Of a stretch of 64,000 bases of DNA, positions 38,381-51,555 are shown one piece after another. Made by a program: the position numbers and the translations under genes. Within the stretch, counting starts at the first letter, position 1; every line of letters starts with the position of its first letter. The notes under the pieces were generated by a model that ran no database searches, was not told the DNA's origin, and saw only the letters and a program-made list of their open reading frames with translations. Source of the stretch: an uncultured Alteromonadaceae bacterium (GTDB lineage: Bacteria > Pseudomonadota > Gammaproteobacteria > Enterobacterales > Alteromonadaceae). Location: NCBI GenBank assembly GCA_947501935.1, contig CANMXU010000018.1, positions 1 to 64,000 on the forward strand. The letters are read 5' to 3'.

Positions 38381-39949
38381 TTAATCGCCTGCTGTCCACG
38401 GCTGAATTTTATTTCTTTTACGTAAAAATTGCGCATCAACGTCTTTATACCAATTTGCTAATTTTACCGTTAGTGCTTTGGTTAGTTCAGGCTTTTCATT
38501 GGCAAGATCGTTTTGCTCACCTATATCATCATCCAAATTAAATAAACTCACTGAGCCATCTTCTAAGTTTTGTATTAACTTATATTTACCTAAGCGCACT
38601 GCCGCCGCTGGAATACCGCCTTGATTGCTATAATGAGGGTAATGCCAAAACAATGGCCGTTGCTGGTGGCTTGCTTGTTCAACTGCTGGGTTGGCTAATA
38701 GTGGCATTAAACTTTGACCGTCTAATACTTCGACTTCGGTTTGTGTTAAGTCATAAATAGTTGCGGGAATGTCCATGCCAATAACTGGGGTGTTATTAAC
38801 AATATTACCTTGACTAACACCTGGAATTTTAACCATTAAAGGGACTTTAATACCGCCTTCATAAACCCAGCCTTTACCACCTCGCAGTGGTAAATTGCTG
38901 GTGGGCATGCCTTCAGAGGTCGACAAGCCGCCATTATCTGATGTGAAAAATACTATGGTATTTTTATCTAACCCTGAACTTTCAAGTTGCTCAATTACAC
39001 GGCCAATATTAGTGTCCATTTGTTCAACCATTGCTGCATAAGTAGGGTGGTTTTGCGCAATTCTGACCTTACGAGGATTTTTTGCATAAGGCCAAATTTG
39101 TTGGTCTTGACCAAATTCTTGCTCAGCAGTAAGTGGCTTAGCGAGTTTCTCATATTTTTCGATAGTTTCTTTAGGGGCTTGTAAAGGCACATGCACTGAG
39201 TAATAAGAAAGCACCATTAAAAAGGGATCATCACCAGCATTTTTAAGTTTATTGATGGCTTCATCGGTCAAGCGTTTTGTTAAATACTCGCCATTTTCAC
39301 CTTGTGCTAAGCGAGGGTTTTTATAAGGTGCAAAATAGCCTCCGGCAGGCGAGCCGCTACTCCAGCCGGCAATATTGGTATCAAAACCTTGCTTTTCTGG
39401 CCAGTATTCTTCACTTTCTCCTAAATGCCATTTACCGATAAAGGTGGTTTGATATTTAGCCGGCAAAGCTTCTGCCATGGTTAAGCTGCTATCAGGCATA
39501 AAGTCGAAACTGTCTGCTGCTTTAAAACTACCGGCTCGACGCTTGCTGTTTTTGTGGTGAAACCAGTCTGTAGCATTTGCTCGCGCTGGGTTAACCCCTG
39601 TCATTAACGCGAGTCGAGAAGGGCTGCAAACCGGGTTTGCAGCATAACTGTTACTAAAGTTGACACTTTGTTTGGCAAGTTTCGATAGGTTAGGGGTTTG
39701 GTAAAAAGTATCTGGGTTATTAGGAGCGATATCCATAAAGCCAAGATCGTCAACAATAATCACCAGAAAATTCCAATCACCCGTTTGTGAAAGTGGATTT
39801 GCTATTGCTCCGGTTACTTTTGCAGAATTTAGCGTATTAGCATTTTGAGTTTCTACCGCTAACGTTAAAGGCGAGTTAACTAGCCCAAGTGTTAATAGCA
39901 ATGATAGCGTGGTATTTTTATAGGCAGTAAGTGCGTTCAATAGGTTCAC
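38381..39949 (-). CDS. S1 sulfatase, exported
   Basis: The 522-residue sulfatase has a signal peptide (about 1-31) and a short linker. FLVIIVDDLGFMDIAPNNP carries the DD pair. The active-site motif is NPVCSPSRLALMTG with canonical C-S-P-S-R. FIGKWHLGE, SYYSVHVPLQAPKE, VFFTSDNGGLST and PLRGGKGWVYEGGIKVPL follow. The start is GTG at 39949, and no ATG alternative fits a signal peptide. It is the first gene of the two-sulfatase minus-strand operon, divergent from the aldose epimerase across about 500 bp. Confidence 0.92.
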   Translation of the reverse strand: MNLLNALTAYKNTTLSLLLTLGLVNSPLTLAVETQNANTLNSAKVTGAIANPLSQTGDWNFLVIIVDDLGFMDIAPNNPDTFYQTPNLSKLAKQSVNFSNSYAANPVCSPSRLALMTGVNPARANATDWFHHKNSKRRAGSFKAADSFDFMPDSSLTMAEALPAKYQTTFIGKWHLGESEEYWPEKQGFDTNIAGWSSGSPAGGYFAPYKNPRLAQGENGEYLTKRLTDEAINKLKNAGDDPFLMVLSYYSVHVPLQAPKETIEKYEKLAKPLTAEQEFGQDQQIWPYAKNPRKVRIAQNHPTYAAMVEQMDTNIGRVIEQLESSGLDKNTIVFFTSDNGGLSTSEGMPTSNLPLRGGKGWVYEGGIKVPLMVKIPGVSQGNIVNNTPVIGMDIPATIYDLTQTEVEVLDGQSLMPLLANPAVEQASHQQRPLFWHYPHYSNQGGIPAAAVRLGKYKLIQNLEDGSVSLFNLDDDIGEQNDLANEKPELTKALTVKLANWYKDVDAQFLRKRNKIQPWTAGD

Positions 39950-40450
39950 CCTGTATTTGAATTAAAGCTAAAGCGGCTGTTTTGATATACCGTTATGTGT
40001 ATATGAAAGCTTATTCATCTTATTACGCTCTCAAGAATAACTCAGCTTATACTTAGTATCGGCTTTATTTGTAAAACTTGTAAGAAACATTACGTATATT
40101 TACAATGATAATATAAATACTATTATTTAAGCTGTGTTATTGCAATAAAGTTGCAGTGCTTATTCATTATGTTTTGCCAAAGCCGTTGTTTTTGTTTGTG
40201 CTTTTATTGGCGATTACGCTTTGATTTTTCCTGACTGTTATTGGAATAAACTGGATTTTAGTTGTTTTATTTAAATGGGCGTTGCCTGCTTTATTGTACG
40301 ATATGAGCATAACAAGCTAAAAATAGCGCTTGCCAACTAGTATGATAAATAATATTATTTTACCTTGGTGTTACATCTCACCTTTAACGATAAATAAGCT
40401 TGTCTACGTTAAAGGGAGAACTAAAGTATGAAATACAGCAGGGTAGTTTA
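39950..40450. other. Divergent promoter region, no gene seen
   Basis: This roughly 500-bp AT-rich gap separates the sulfatase operon from the aldose epimerase. I see no coding remnant. A partial match to the shared palindrome (ATAAT-ATA-AATAC) is at 40108-40120. Confidence 0.5.
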
Positions 40451-41332
40451 ATGGACGTTTTTTCAATTAAAGATCAGTACAGTGAAGTGGTTATTGCTCC
40501 TGAGTTGGGCGGTAGTATCTTAGCATTTACCAGTAATATTAATGGCTGTAGCAGAGAAATTTTTCGTAGTAACTTAGCGCCAGAAACTGTTCTTGATACT
40601 TGTTGCTTTCCATTAGTTCCTTTTTCTAATCGCATTCGTCATGGTCAATTTACTTGGCAAAATAAGAATATTCAATTACCACTTAATGCTTTGCCTGAAG
40701 TACATGCTCATCACGGTCATGGCTGGCAAACTACGTGGAAAATTGATGAAGTAAGTGCTTCTAGCATTGTTATTTCATATCAATATAAGCCAGACCAATG
40801 GCCGTTTGCTTACAGTACTACTCAGAAAATAAGCTTAGACAATGGCATGTTGGTTATGTCTTTGGCGCTAACCAATAACAGTAAAACTGATATGCCCGCG
40901 GGCTTGGGTTTTCACCCTTATTTCACCCGTACACCGCAAAGCGCCTTAGCAAGCGATATTAGCCAAGTATGGCAAGTTGACGAACAATGCTTGCCGACTG
41001 AAATTTCAGCAGCACCAGCAGCTCTAGCTGAGCCTCAAGGAATGGTATTTGAAGGTTCCAACTTAGATAATGCTTTAGTTGATTTTCCCCACCAAGCCAG
41101 TGTTATTTGGCCAGAATGGCAAGCTAAAGCTGAAATAACAACATCAGATAATTGCGACTTTCTTGTGGTTTATAGCCCTGATAATGCCAACTTTAGCTGT
41201 GTTGAGCCTGTAACCCATATAACTGATGCAATCAATATGGCAGCTAAAGGTGTTGAAAATACCGGTGAGCAAACGTTAAAGCCGGATGAGTCATTAACTA
41301 TTTGGATGAAAGTTAAGCCGAGCGCCATTTAG
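40451..41332 (+). CDS. Aldose 1-epimerase (galactose mutarotase family)
   Basis: This is an aldose epimerase-like protein of 293 residues from the ATG at 40451, with AGGG 8 bp upstream. A TTG 51 bp earlier gives a non-family N terminus. Motifs are VIAPELGGSILAFTSN, PLVPFSNRIRHGQFTWQ (the PFSNRI signature), HAHHGHGWQTTW with a catalytic His, LGFHPYFTR, and ..FSCVEPVTHITDAIN with the catalytic Glu. It interconverts alpha and beta sugar anomers and would supply the beta-galactose that dehydrogenases prefer. No signal peptide is seen, so it is cytoplasmic. Confidence 0.92.
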   Translation: MDVFSIKDQYSEVVIAPELGGSILAFTSNINGCSREIFRSNLAPETVLDTCCFPLVPFSNRIRHGQFTWQNKNIQLPLNALPEVHAHHGHGWQTTWKIDEVSASSIVISYQYKPDQWPFAYSTTQKISLDNGMLVMSLALTNNSKTDMPAGLGFHPYFTRTPQSALASDISQVWQVDEQCLPTEISAAPAALAEPQGMVFEGSNLDNALVDFPHQASVIWPEWQAKAEITTSDNCDFLVVYSPDNANFSCVEPVTHITDAINMAAKGVENTGEQTLKPDESLTIWMKVKPSAI

Positions 41333-41418
41333 TCACTTGTGAACACTGTTATTAAAGCCATGAGTTAATAACCTGCTTCTACTGGGGACTATTTTAGTAG
41401 CTGTTACTGACAACGTAC

Positions 41419-42285
41419 TTACTGGCAACATAGCACTTGCCAATCTTTCACCTTTGCATTAATAAAGCCTGCTTCTTGAAAGGCTTGGCTTATTGTTCCT
41501 TGTTTACGCATTGCCTTAAGCCCTTTTTGTAGGGCATTATATATTTTTAGACTATTGCTATTATGTTTGTTTATCACGATATGGCGAGTGCCTTTAATGG
41601 CTATTTTTACATTAGGTATAGGGTGTAAAGCAATATTTTGATAAACCTGCCTTAAGTCTTCTCTGTTAGAAAAATCATCAAGTAAAAAGTCAGCTCTTTG
41701 CGCATCAACCATTCTCAGCATAAATGCATACTTTGATACGCTATGGCTGGTGATCCCCATTAATTTCAGGGTTTGCCAGTCGGTTTTCCAAAAGCTACTA
41801 GAAACGGCGTTATAAGCTTGTAATTCTTTTAAGCTAGTGACTTTGAATATTGCTTTGTTTTTTTTAGAGCTATATATACCTTTAACAATTTCACCTTCGC
41901 GAAGAATAGGATCTGAAACATACATGGTATTGGTATCAGTAAGTGCTAACCAAATACTGTCGATCATTAGGTCGATGTCGCCAGCGGATACTTGTTGAAT
42001 AAGCCTTGGAATATTACTGACAGACTTGAAATTAAAATGAGGCTCTAAACCACCAATACGCAAGGCTTGGCAAATTAAAATGCTTTCGATTAATACCCTA
42101 GAAGCTTGTTTAAGGGCATCGCTTTCAATAGCGTCGCAGCTATTACCTCGGGTTAAAAAGTTAAGTTGCCTGTGTACTTGTTGATGTGGGCTAATACCGA
42201 CATTAATGGTGATTTTCTCCGCGTAAGTGTAGGGACTTACCAGAAAAAATAACGGAAAATAAAATGCCAACCAGCGAAAAAACAC
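41419..42285 (-). CDS. Family-3 periplasmic solute-binding-like protein
   Basis: The 288-residue exported protein (signal peptide to about residue 22, TYA) has a SBP_bac_3-like fold. Recognisable parts are ITINVGISPHQQVHR, RLIQQVSAGDIDLMIDSIW, and a second lobe with LRMVDAQRADFLLDDFSNRED. Proteins of this kind in Alteromonadales are often stand-alone and resemble the sensor part of signalling proteins. The start is GTG with AAAGGAAA upstream. The ligand is unknown. It is convergent with the aldose epimerase. The C terminus ends in an odd vicinal cysteine pair. Confidence 0.75.
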   Translation of the reverse strand: MFFRWLAFYFPLFFLVSPYTYAEKITINVGISPHQQVHRQLNFLTRGNSCDAIESDALKQASRVLIESILICQALRIGGLEPHFNFKSVSNIPRLIQQVSAGDIDLMIDSIWLALTDTNTMYVSDPILREGEIVKGIYSSKKNKAIFKVTSLKELQAYNAVSSSFWKTDWQTLKLMGITSHSVSKYAFMLRMVDAQRADFLLDDFSNREDLRQVYQNIALHPIPNVKIAIKGTRHIVINKHNSNSLKIYNALQKGLKAMRKQGTISQAFQEAGFINAKVKDWQVLCCQ

Positions 42286-42464
42286 TAAGCTTTCCTTTAA
42301 TTAACTGTCATAGCTATGCATTGAGTATAAACGAGCGTGTGATGAATTCCACTAATCAGTTATAGGGAGAAACTTTAAGGAATTTGACTAATTAGCTGGG
42401 CTAAAAACTGTGGTGAAGTTAAGGGAGGGAGCCAAGAAGCAAGAACGCTTCTTGGCGATAAAGC

Positions 42465-43928
42465 TTATAAGCCTTTTTTAATGTCTTTTTTCCATTTTTT
42501 ATAATAATCAGTTAATTGCTTAACCACTTCCGGGTGCTTAGCTGAAACATCTGTAGTTTCTGAAGGGTCAGTTTCTAAGTTATATAAAAAGCGACCTAGC
42601 TCAAGTTCAACCATTTCATATTTAGCATATTCATCTTTGGTGGCGGTTTTAAACTTCCATTTCCCCATGCGAATCGCCGTTTCATGGCCAGTATCCCAAA
42701 CCAAAACTTTATGGGCTAAGTTTTTATCGCTACCATTTAATAAAGCGGTAATATCAATGCCGTCAACATGAGCCGGTACTTTTGCACCCGCAAGGCCAGC
42801 CAAAGTAGGAAGAATATCCATGGTACTAACCATGTTGTCGCTTACTACGCCTTTGTTAAATTTACCCGGCCAAGAAACAATCATAGGTATGCGAATGCCA
42901 CCTTCATAAAGTAGATATTTACTACCTCTTAATGGACCATTATCCGCATAAATAGGTGTTGAACCACCATTGTCACTAACAAAAATTACCACGGTATTAT
43001 CGGCAATGCCTTCGTTTTCTAGGGTATCTAGTAATTTACCAATTTCTTTATCCATGTAATCAAGTTGCGCTAAATAGTGAGCACGACCTTCAGGATTATT
43101 TGGGTAACGGCTTTTTTCATACCAAGTGTAGTAATCTTCAGTATCTGGATCCCAGTCGTGATAGCCTTTAAGGTTATTGGCTTTTAAATAATCTTCAGGT
43201 AGCTGATGAGTAAAGTTGTGCACGGCATTAAAGGCAAGTTGTAAATAAAATTTGTTATCTTTATTCGACTTTACGAAGTCACGGGCTTTTTCACCAAATA
43301 TTTCAGTGGTAAAACCTTCGCGGTTATCTTTTTCATATCCATCCCAAAAAGCGCCGTATTCTAGTGCTTGGCCATGCTTGCCACCACGTTTCTTATAGGC
43401 TTTAACTTTGTCGCGTTCTTTTTGATCGTATTCATCGTTATGAATTAAAAAGTGCTGACGTCCATTGCCGCCATAACCATAGAAATAATCAAAACCATGA
43501 TTTAACGGAAAGTCACGGGCATCTGAGTCGTAAACACCATAATGGTATTTACCAATGTAGCCAGTGCTATAGTTTTGTGTTTTTAATACTTCTGGAATAG
43601 TGGTTAATTTCGGACTAATTGATGCTTTCTTACCATACCAATAAGCTTTTTGTCTTTGGTTATACGTACCGGTAATAATACCTAAACGCGAGACATTACA
43701 AATAGGAGCAGTTACATAAGCATTGGTAAAACGCGTACCTTGTTCGGCTAAACGGTCTAAACTTGGAGTTTGTACATCTTTGGCTAAACCAGTAGCACTG
43801 ATGTCAGCGTAACCTTGGTCATCGCTGATAATAACAATAACATTGGGTGAGTTATCAACTTCTTTGGCAACTATACTTTGGCTAGTTATAGCCGCAAGCG
43901 TTAGCACTAACGATTGAACAATTTTCAT
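42465..43928 (-). CDS. S1 sulfatase, exported (C-N-V-S-R motif)
   Basis: The 487-residue sulfatase starts at the ATG at 43928 (AGG 7 bp upstream; a TTG two codons earlier is rejected). The signal peptide ends near VAKE. Motifs are VIVIISDDQGYADIS, APICNVSRLGIITG (formylglycine Cys with Val in place of Pro), YIGKYHYGV in place of the common GKWHLG, VIFVSDNGGSTP and PLRGSKYLLYEGGIRIPM. The GKYHYGV and C-N-V-S-R features set it apart from the other six and suggest a different S1 subfamily. It is divergent from the GH2 gene. Confidence 0.92.
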   Translation of the reverse strand: MKIVQSLVLTLAAITSQSIVAKEVDNSPNVIVIISDDQGYADISATGLAKDVQTPSLDRLAEQGTRFTNAYVTAPICNVSRLGIITGTYNQRQKAYWYGKKASISPKLTTIPEVLKTQNYSTGYIGKYHYGVYDSDARDFPLNHGFDYFYGYGGNGRQHFLIHNDEYDQKERDKVKAYKKRGGKHGQALEYGAFWDGYEKDNREGFTTEIFGEKARDFVKSNKDNKFYLQLAFNAVHNFTHQLPEDYLKANNLKGYHDWDPDTEDYYTWYEKSRYPNNPEGRAHYLAQLDYMDKEIGKLLDTLENEGIADNTVVIFVSDNGGSTPIYADNGPLRGSKYLLYEGGIRIPMIVSWPGKFNKGVVSDNMVSTMDILPTLAGLAGAKVPAHVDGIDITALLNGSDKNLAHKVLVWDTGHETAIRMGKWKFKTATKDEYAKYEMVELELGRFLYNLETDPSETTDVSAKHPEVVKQLTDYYKKWKKDIKKGL

Positions 43929-44096
43929 AGGCAACCTATAAATGTATTAAAATGTAGTATTACAAGTAATTTATCATACTTGTATGATTTATCAATAGCG
44001 GCATAACTGATATATCTGGCAGCAACTATACTTTACATTACTTTACAGTCAACGGACTTTAATAGTGTATAAATCGTGTAAATTTTGGAAAAGTCA

Positions 44097-47515
<3,419 letters not shown>

Positions 47516-47517
47516 TC

Positions 47518-48936
47518 ATGTTTAAAACCAAACTTAATAGTACACGCAGTGCAGTGTTATCAACACTGGCGCTGGTTACTGTAGCGTGTTCATGGTTGCC
47601 AACGGCGACAATCGCAGCACAAGAAAAACCTAATATTATTGTTATCTTAAGTGATGACGGTGGCTACAGTGACTTTAGTTTTAGTGGTGATGCTAACTTC
47701 GCTACTCCAAACATTAAAAAACTAGCAGACACTGGCGTTAAATTTACTCAAGGTTATGTATCCGCTTCGGTATGTAGCCCGTCACGTGCTGGTATGCTAA
47801 CCGGTCGTTATCAGCAACGTTTTGGTCATGAATATAACTTGCCAGTTAAACCAGAGCCTGGCGACGACTACGACTTTAATGGCATGTCAGTGAAAGAAAA
47901 AACCATTGCTGATCATTTAAAAGCAGCAGGTTACCGTACTGGTTTAATCGGTAAATGGCATTTAGGTGAAGCTGAACAGTTTCACCCTAATAACCGTGGT
48001 TTTGATGACTTTTATGGTTTATTAGGTGGTGGTCGTAGTTACTTTACTGGTAACAAAAAAGACACCGACTACACCCGTATGTACCGTAATCAAACTCCAG
48101 AACCATTTGAGGGTTACTTAACTGATAAGTTAGGTGATGAAGCGATTAGCTTTATTGAGAAAAACCAAGAAAACCCATTCTTTTTATACCTTTCTTACAC
48201 CGCAGTTCATGCGCCAATGGAAGCTAAAAAAGACCAAGAAGCCTTATTCGAACATATTAAAGATCCTGGTCGCAGAACATTAGCCGCGATGACTTTAGCG
48301 CTTGATGAGTCGGTTGGTAAAGTGATGGCGAGACTTGACGAACTAGAACTAACAGAAAATACCTTAGTGGTATTTTTAAATGATAATGGTGGCCCATCAG
48401 ATTATAACTTCTCTGTAAATAAGCCGTTGTCAGGTGTTAAAGGCACCCTATATGAAGGTGGCGTTCGCGTACCATACATTGTTAGCTGGCCGGGTAAATT
48501 ACCTCAAGGTGAAGTTTATACAAAACCGGTTTCAGCATTAGATATTTTACCAACTTCATTGGCGGCAGCTAAAGCAAAACCTGTTAATAATAAAGCACTT
48601 GATGGCGTTAATTTAATGCCGTATTTATTAGGTGAAAATGATGCTAAGCCTCATGAAACCTTATACTGGCGCCGAGCTGCCTTTGCTGCAATACGTGACG
48701 GAGACTATAAATTAGTACGTTTTCCTGACCGCTTACCGGTTTTATATGACTTATCAAAAGATATTGGTGAGCATAACGACTTAGCAGCAGCAAACCCTGA
48801 AATTGTTGGCGCTATGATGAAAAAATTATTTACTTGGGAAACAGGTTTAAGTTCGCCGTATTGGACCACACATAGCAAGTGGATCAAGCAAAACCGTGAA
48901 CGTTACAGTATTTTTACTAGCGTTGATAAAAAATAA
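47518..48936 (+). CDS. S1 sulfatase, exported (S1_19-like features)
   Basis: The 472-residue sulfatase has a signal peptide to about residue 34 (IAAQ). Motifs are IIVILSDDGGYSDFSFSG, SASVCSPSRAGMLTGRYQQRFGHEYN, LIGKWHLGEAEQFHPNNRGFDDFYG, SYTAVHAPMEA, VFLNDNGGPSDYN and LYEGGVRVPYIVSWPG. The GRYQQRFGHEYN stretch after the active site resembles S1_19 enzymes, several of which act on carrageenan; that is a hint, not proof. The ATG is 2 bp after the GH2 stop, giving tight translational coupling. Confidence 0.93.
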   Translation: MFKTKLNSTRSAVLSTLALVTVACSWLPTATIAAQEKPNIIVILSDDGGYSDFSFSGDANFATPNIKKLADTGVKFTQGYVSASVCSPSRAGMLTGRYQQRFGHEYNLPVKPEPGDDYDFNGMSVKEKTIADHLKAAGYRTGLIGKWHLGEAEQFHPNNRGFDDFYGLLGGGRSYFTGNKKDTDYTRMYRNQTPEPFEGYLTDKLGDEAISFIEKNQENPFFLYLSYTAVHAPMEAKKDQEALFEHIKDPGRRTLAAMTLALDESVGKVMARLDELELTENTLVVFLNDNGGPSDYNFSVNKPLSGVKGTLYEGGVRVPYIVSWPGKLPQGEVYTKPVSALDILPTSLAAAKAKPVNNKALDGVNLMPYLLGENDAKPHETLYWRRAAFAAIRDGDYKLVRFPDRLPVLYDLSKDIGEHNDLAAANPEIVGAMMKKLFTWETGLSSPYWTTHSKWIKQNRERYSIFTSVDKK

Positions 48937-49008
48937 AATTACAAAAGTATAATGACAAATGCCGAGTGTAAAAGCTCGGCGATAAAAACGTTTATAGGGG
49001 CGTTCAAT

Positions 49009-50868
49009 ATGAAATTTTTAAAAGCACTACTCGTCAGTGCCAGCATTGTGGTACCGGCACTTGCCAATGCCGCGGCAGAAAAACCGAACTTTATCGTAAT
49101 TCTAACCGATGACCAAGGTTATGCCGATGTTGGCTTTAATGGCAGTAAAGATATTCGAACGCCTCATATTGACCGCATTGCCAATGAAGGCACGCGTTTT
49201 ACTAATGGCTATGTAACCTATGCGGTTTGTGGCCCAAGTCGCGCTGGTTTATTAACCGGCCGTTATCAAGGGCGCTTTGGCTTTGGTCGTAACCCATATA
49301 TCGACCCAAAAGATACTAATTCAGGTATGCCACTGAGCGAGCAAATGATCTCAGAAGTATTAAAACCAGAAGGTTATACTTCAAGTATTATTGGTAAATG
49401 GCATATGGGCACACATCCACAGTTTCATCCTAATAATCGTGGTTTTGATCACTTTTACGGCTTTTTATCGGGTGGTCATCGTTATTTTCCAGAAGAGCTA
49501 ATTTTTAACAGTATTGAAGAAGGTAAAAAGCCTTTTGATTGGTATCAAACTAAGTTACTTAAAAACCAAAAGCGTGTTGAAACCGACGAATATTTAACTG
49601 ACGAATTATCACACGAAGCGATTAACTTTATTGAGCAAGAAAAAGACAACCCATTTTTCTTATACCTTGCCTACAACGCTCCGCACACACCATTGCAAGC
49701 AACTAAAGAATATTTAGATAGAAACAACCACATTAAAAAGAAAGATCGCCGTACCTATGCTGCTATGATCACCGCAGTTGATGATGGCGTTGGTCGTATT
49801 CTTGATAAACTTGATGAGCTAGGTATTGACGATAATACCATGATTTTTTTCTTATCGGATAACGGCGGCCCAACCAAAAATGCTTCCAGCAATGCTCCTT
49901 TAAGAGGTCATAAAGGTGATTACTTTGAAGGTGGTATTCGGGTACCATTCGCAGTGCGTTGGCCAAATAGAATTCCAGCAGGTGTTGATTATAACGAGCC
50001 GGTGAGTTCTTTAGATATTTTAGCGACTTTTGCAGCAATTACTCAGGCTAAAATTGCCAAAGAACGACCATTAGATGGTGTTAACCTAATGCCGTTTGTT
50101 AATGGTGAAACTGATGACATACCTCATGATATTTTATTCTGGCGTAACTTTGACCAAGGCACTTTAGCGGTACGTCAATACAACGCGAAAGCGATATCAT
50201 CTGATAAAGAAGGTAAGTTACTTTATAATTTAGATAAAGATATTGGTGAAAAGAAAAACCTATATAAAGCCAATAAAAGAATTCACAAAAAATATACCAA
50301 GCTAATGGAAGAGTGGGAAGAAGAGCTAATCGACCCAATTTTTAAACCGTTACAAGGTCAAGATAAAAGTAACAAGAAGTCTAAAAATAAGAAATCTAAA
50401 AGTAAAAAAGGCAAAGGTGCCGTTCCTAGTGAGGTTAACCAACTAGTTAATGGCAGCTTTGACGGTGAAGACTTAAGCATGTGGCAAGCAGGTAGTTATA
50501 ATCATGCTTTTGTAACTACCGAAGAAACCGAGCCTTATGATGGCGTACGTTCGGCTAAAACTAAATCTGGAAATGCTGCGATCACCCAAAACTTTATTTT
50601 GGAAGATGATAAGCAATATAGAGTTTCTTTTTGGTCAAAATGGAGTGCTACTCCTCCTGCGTCGACTTATGCAGTAATAAAATATAAAGGTAAAAAGCCT
50701 TTAAAAGTTAATGGCAAGGTTAAGGTTCCTACATCTACACAGTGGACAGAAACAACTTACACAATAGATACCACTAAATGGGGCGGTGGTGAACATAAAA
50801 TTGCTTTTTGGAAAGATAACTCAGTGTCTTTTTATGTCGATAAGGTAGAAATAAAAGAGTTGAAATAA
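49009..50868 (+). CDS. S1 sulfatase fused to C-terminal carbohydrate-binding-like domain
   Basis: The 619-residue protein starts at the ATG at 49009 (signal peptide ALANAAAE; AGGGG upstream). An ATG 57 bp earlier would bury the signal peptide. The sulfatase domain (about 25-460) has FIVILTDDQGYADVG, YAVCGPSRAGLLTGRYQGRFG, IIGKWHMGT, and FFLSDNGGPTKN. A Lys/Ser repeat linker (about 468-487) follows. The C-terminal beta-sandwich of about 140 residues (LVNGSFDGEDLSMWQAGSY .. FYVDKVEI) resembles CBM4/9/22-type modules. The same module occurs at the end of the GH128-like protein downstream. It is the third gene of the GH2 operon. Confidence 0.92.
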   Translation: MKFLKALLVSASIVVPALANAAAEKPNFIVILTDDQGYADVGFNGSKDIRTPHIDRIANEGTRFTNGYVTYAVCGPSRAGLLTGRYQGRFGFGRNPYIDPKDTNSGMPLSEQMISEVLKPEGYTSSIIGKWHMGTHPQFHPNNRGFDHFYGFLSGGHRYFPEELIFNSIEEGKKPFDWYQTKLLKNQKRVETDEYLTDELSHEAINFIEQEKDNPFFLYLAYNAPHTPLQATKEYLDRNNHIKKKDRRTYAAMITAVDDGVGRILDKLDELGIDDNTMIFFLSDNGGPTKNASSNAPLRGHKGDYFEGGIRVPFAVRWPNRIPAGVDYNEPVSSLDILATFAAITQAKIAKERPLDGVNLMPFVNGETDDIPHDILFWRNFDQGTLAVRQYNAKAISSDKEGKLLYNLDKDIGEKKNLYKANKRIHKKYTKLMEEWEEELIDPIFKPLQGQDKSNKKSKNKKSKSKKGKGAVPSEVNQLVNGSFDGEDLSMWQAGSYNHAFVTTEETEPYDGVRSAKTKSGNAAITQNFILEDDKQYRVSFWSKWSATPPASTYAVIKYKGKKPLKVNGKVKVPTSTQWTETTYTIDTTKWGGGEHKIAFWKDNSVSFYVDKVEIKELK

Positions 50869-51555
50869 CTATCATCAGTTTTTTTGAATTCTATAAAATA
50901 GAACGAGTTATTGCTTTGCAGTAGCTCGTTTTTTTATTTTATACCTGTTGCAGAATTTTTCGTATTTATCCCTGTAAAAACAATTAATTAACATATGACA
51001 GCTATTTCCCTTTAGTTGGTGAAATTAAATCCTGAGTTTTTCATTGGTCTTTTTGGCCTTGTTGGTGTGTGCTCCCTTGGAAAACACTAAGTCGTCATTT
51101 CGAAAACCTAAGTATACAAAGTCTGGGAAGTGCAGTTAGGGAGGTGGGGGCGGGGCTTTCTATCTTTAAACTTTATTACTGATACCTAGAGACTTTGATG
51201 TTATTTACACCAATAAGGATTCTAAATTATTGCTGTAAGTAACTGCACTAATTAGAGGCTAAATTTAGCATGTAAACTAAAAGTATCTGGTAGCCGCCTT
51301 CGTTTTTATTGCTAAATAAAGGGAGTGTTTAGCAGTAGAACGCCAAAATATAACCGATATATATGACTTTAAATAGATAGCTATGGCTCCTGAAAAGTGC
51401 ATTCGCACTACAATTATTAACATATTATTACTTTTTTGCTATATTTTTTCTTTTCATACTAGCTAAAAGCAGGGCAATTGAGTATATTGATGGTATATGT
51501 CTGTATTATACTTTAATAACATAGATATTATAAATATTATAAATAGGGGGATAAT
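50869..51555. other. Intergenic region with terminator, G-rich patch and leader
   Basis: This 687-bp stretch has no credible gene. It holds a terminator, a G-rich patch at 51124-51157, and AT-rich promoter-like DNA with overlapping ATATT-ATA-AATAT palindromes at 51525-51546 close to the next gene. Confidence 0.6.
50902..50937 (+). terminator. Terminator after GH2-sulfatase operon
   Basis: AACGAG / CTCGTT arms with further inner pairing are followed by seven T. Its outer stem has the same sequence as the terminator at 53038-53074. Confidence 0.8.

Noticed and set aside
39950..40450. Searched for a decayed gene similar to the dgoA relic
   Set aside because: No frame gave a recognisable protein segment. 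It looks like promoter DNA.
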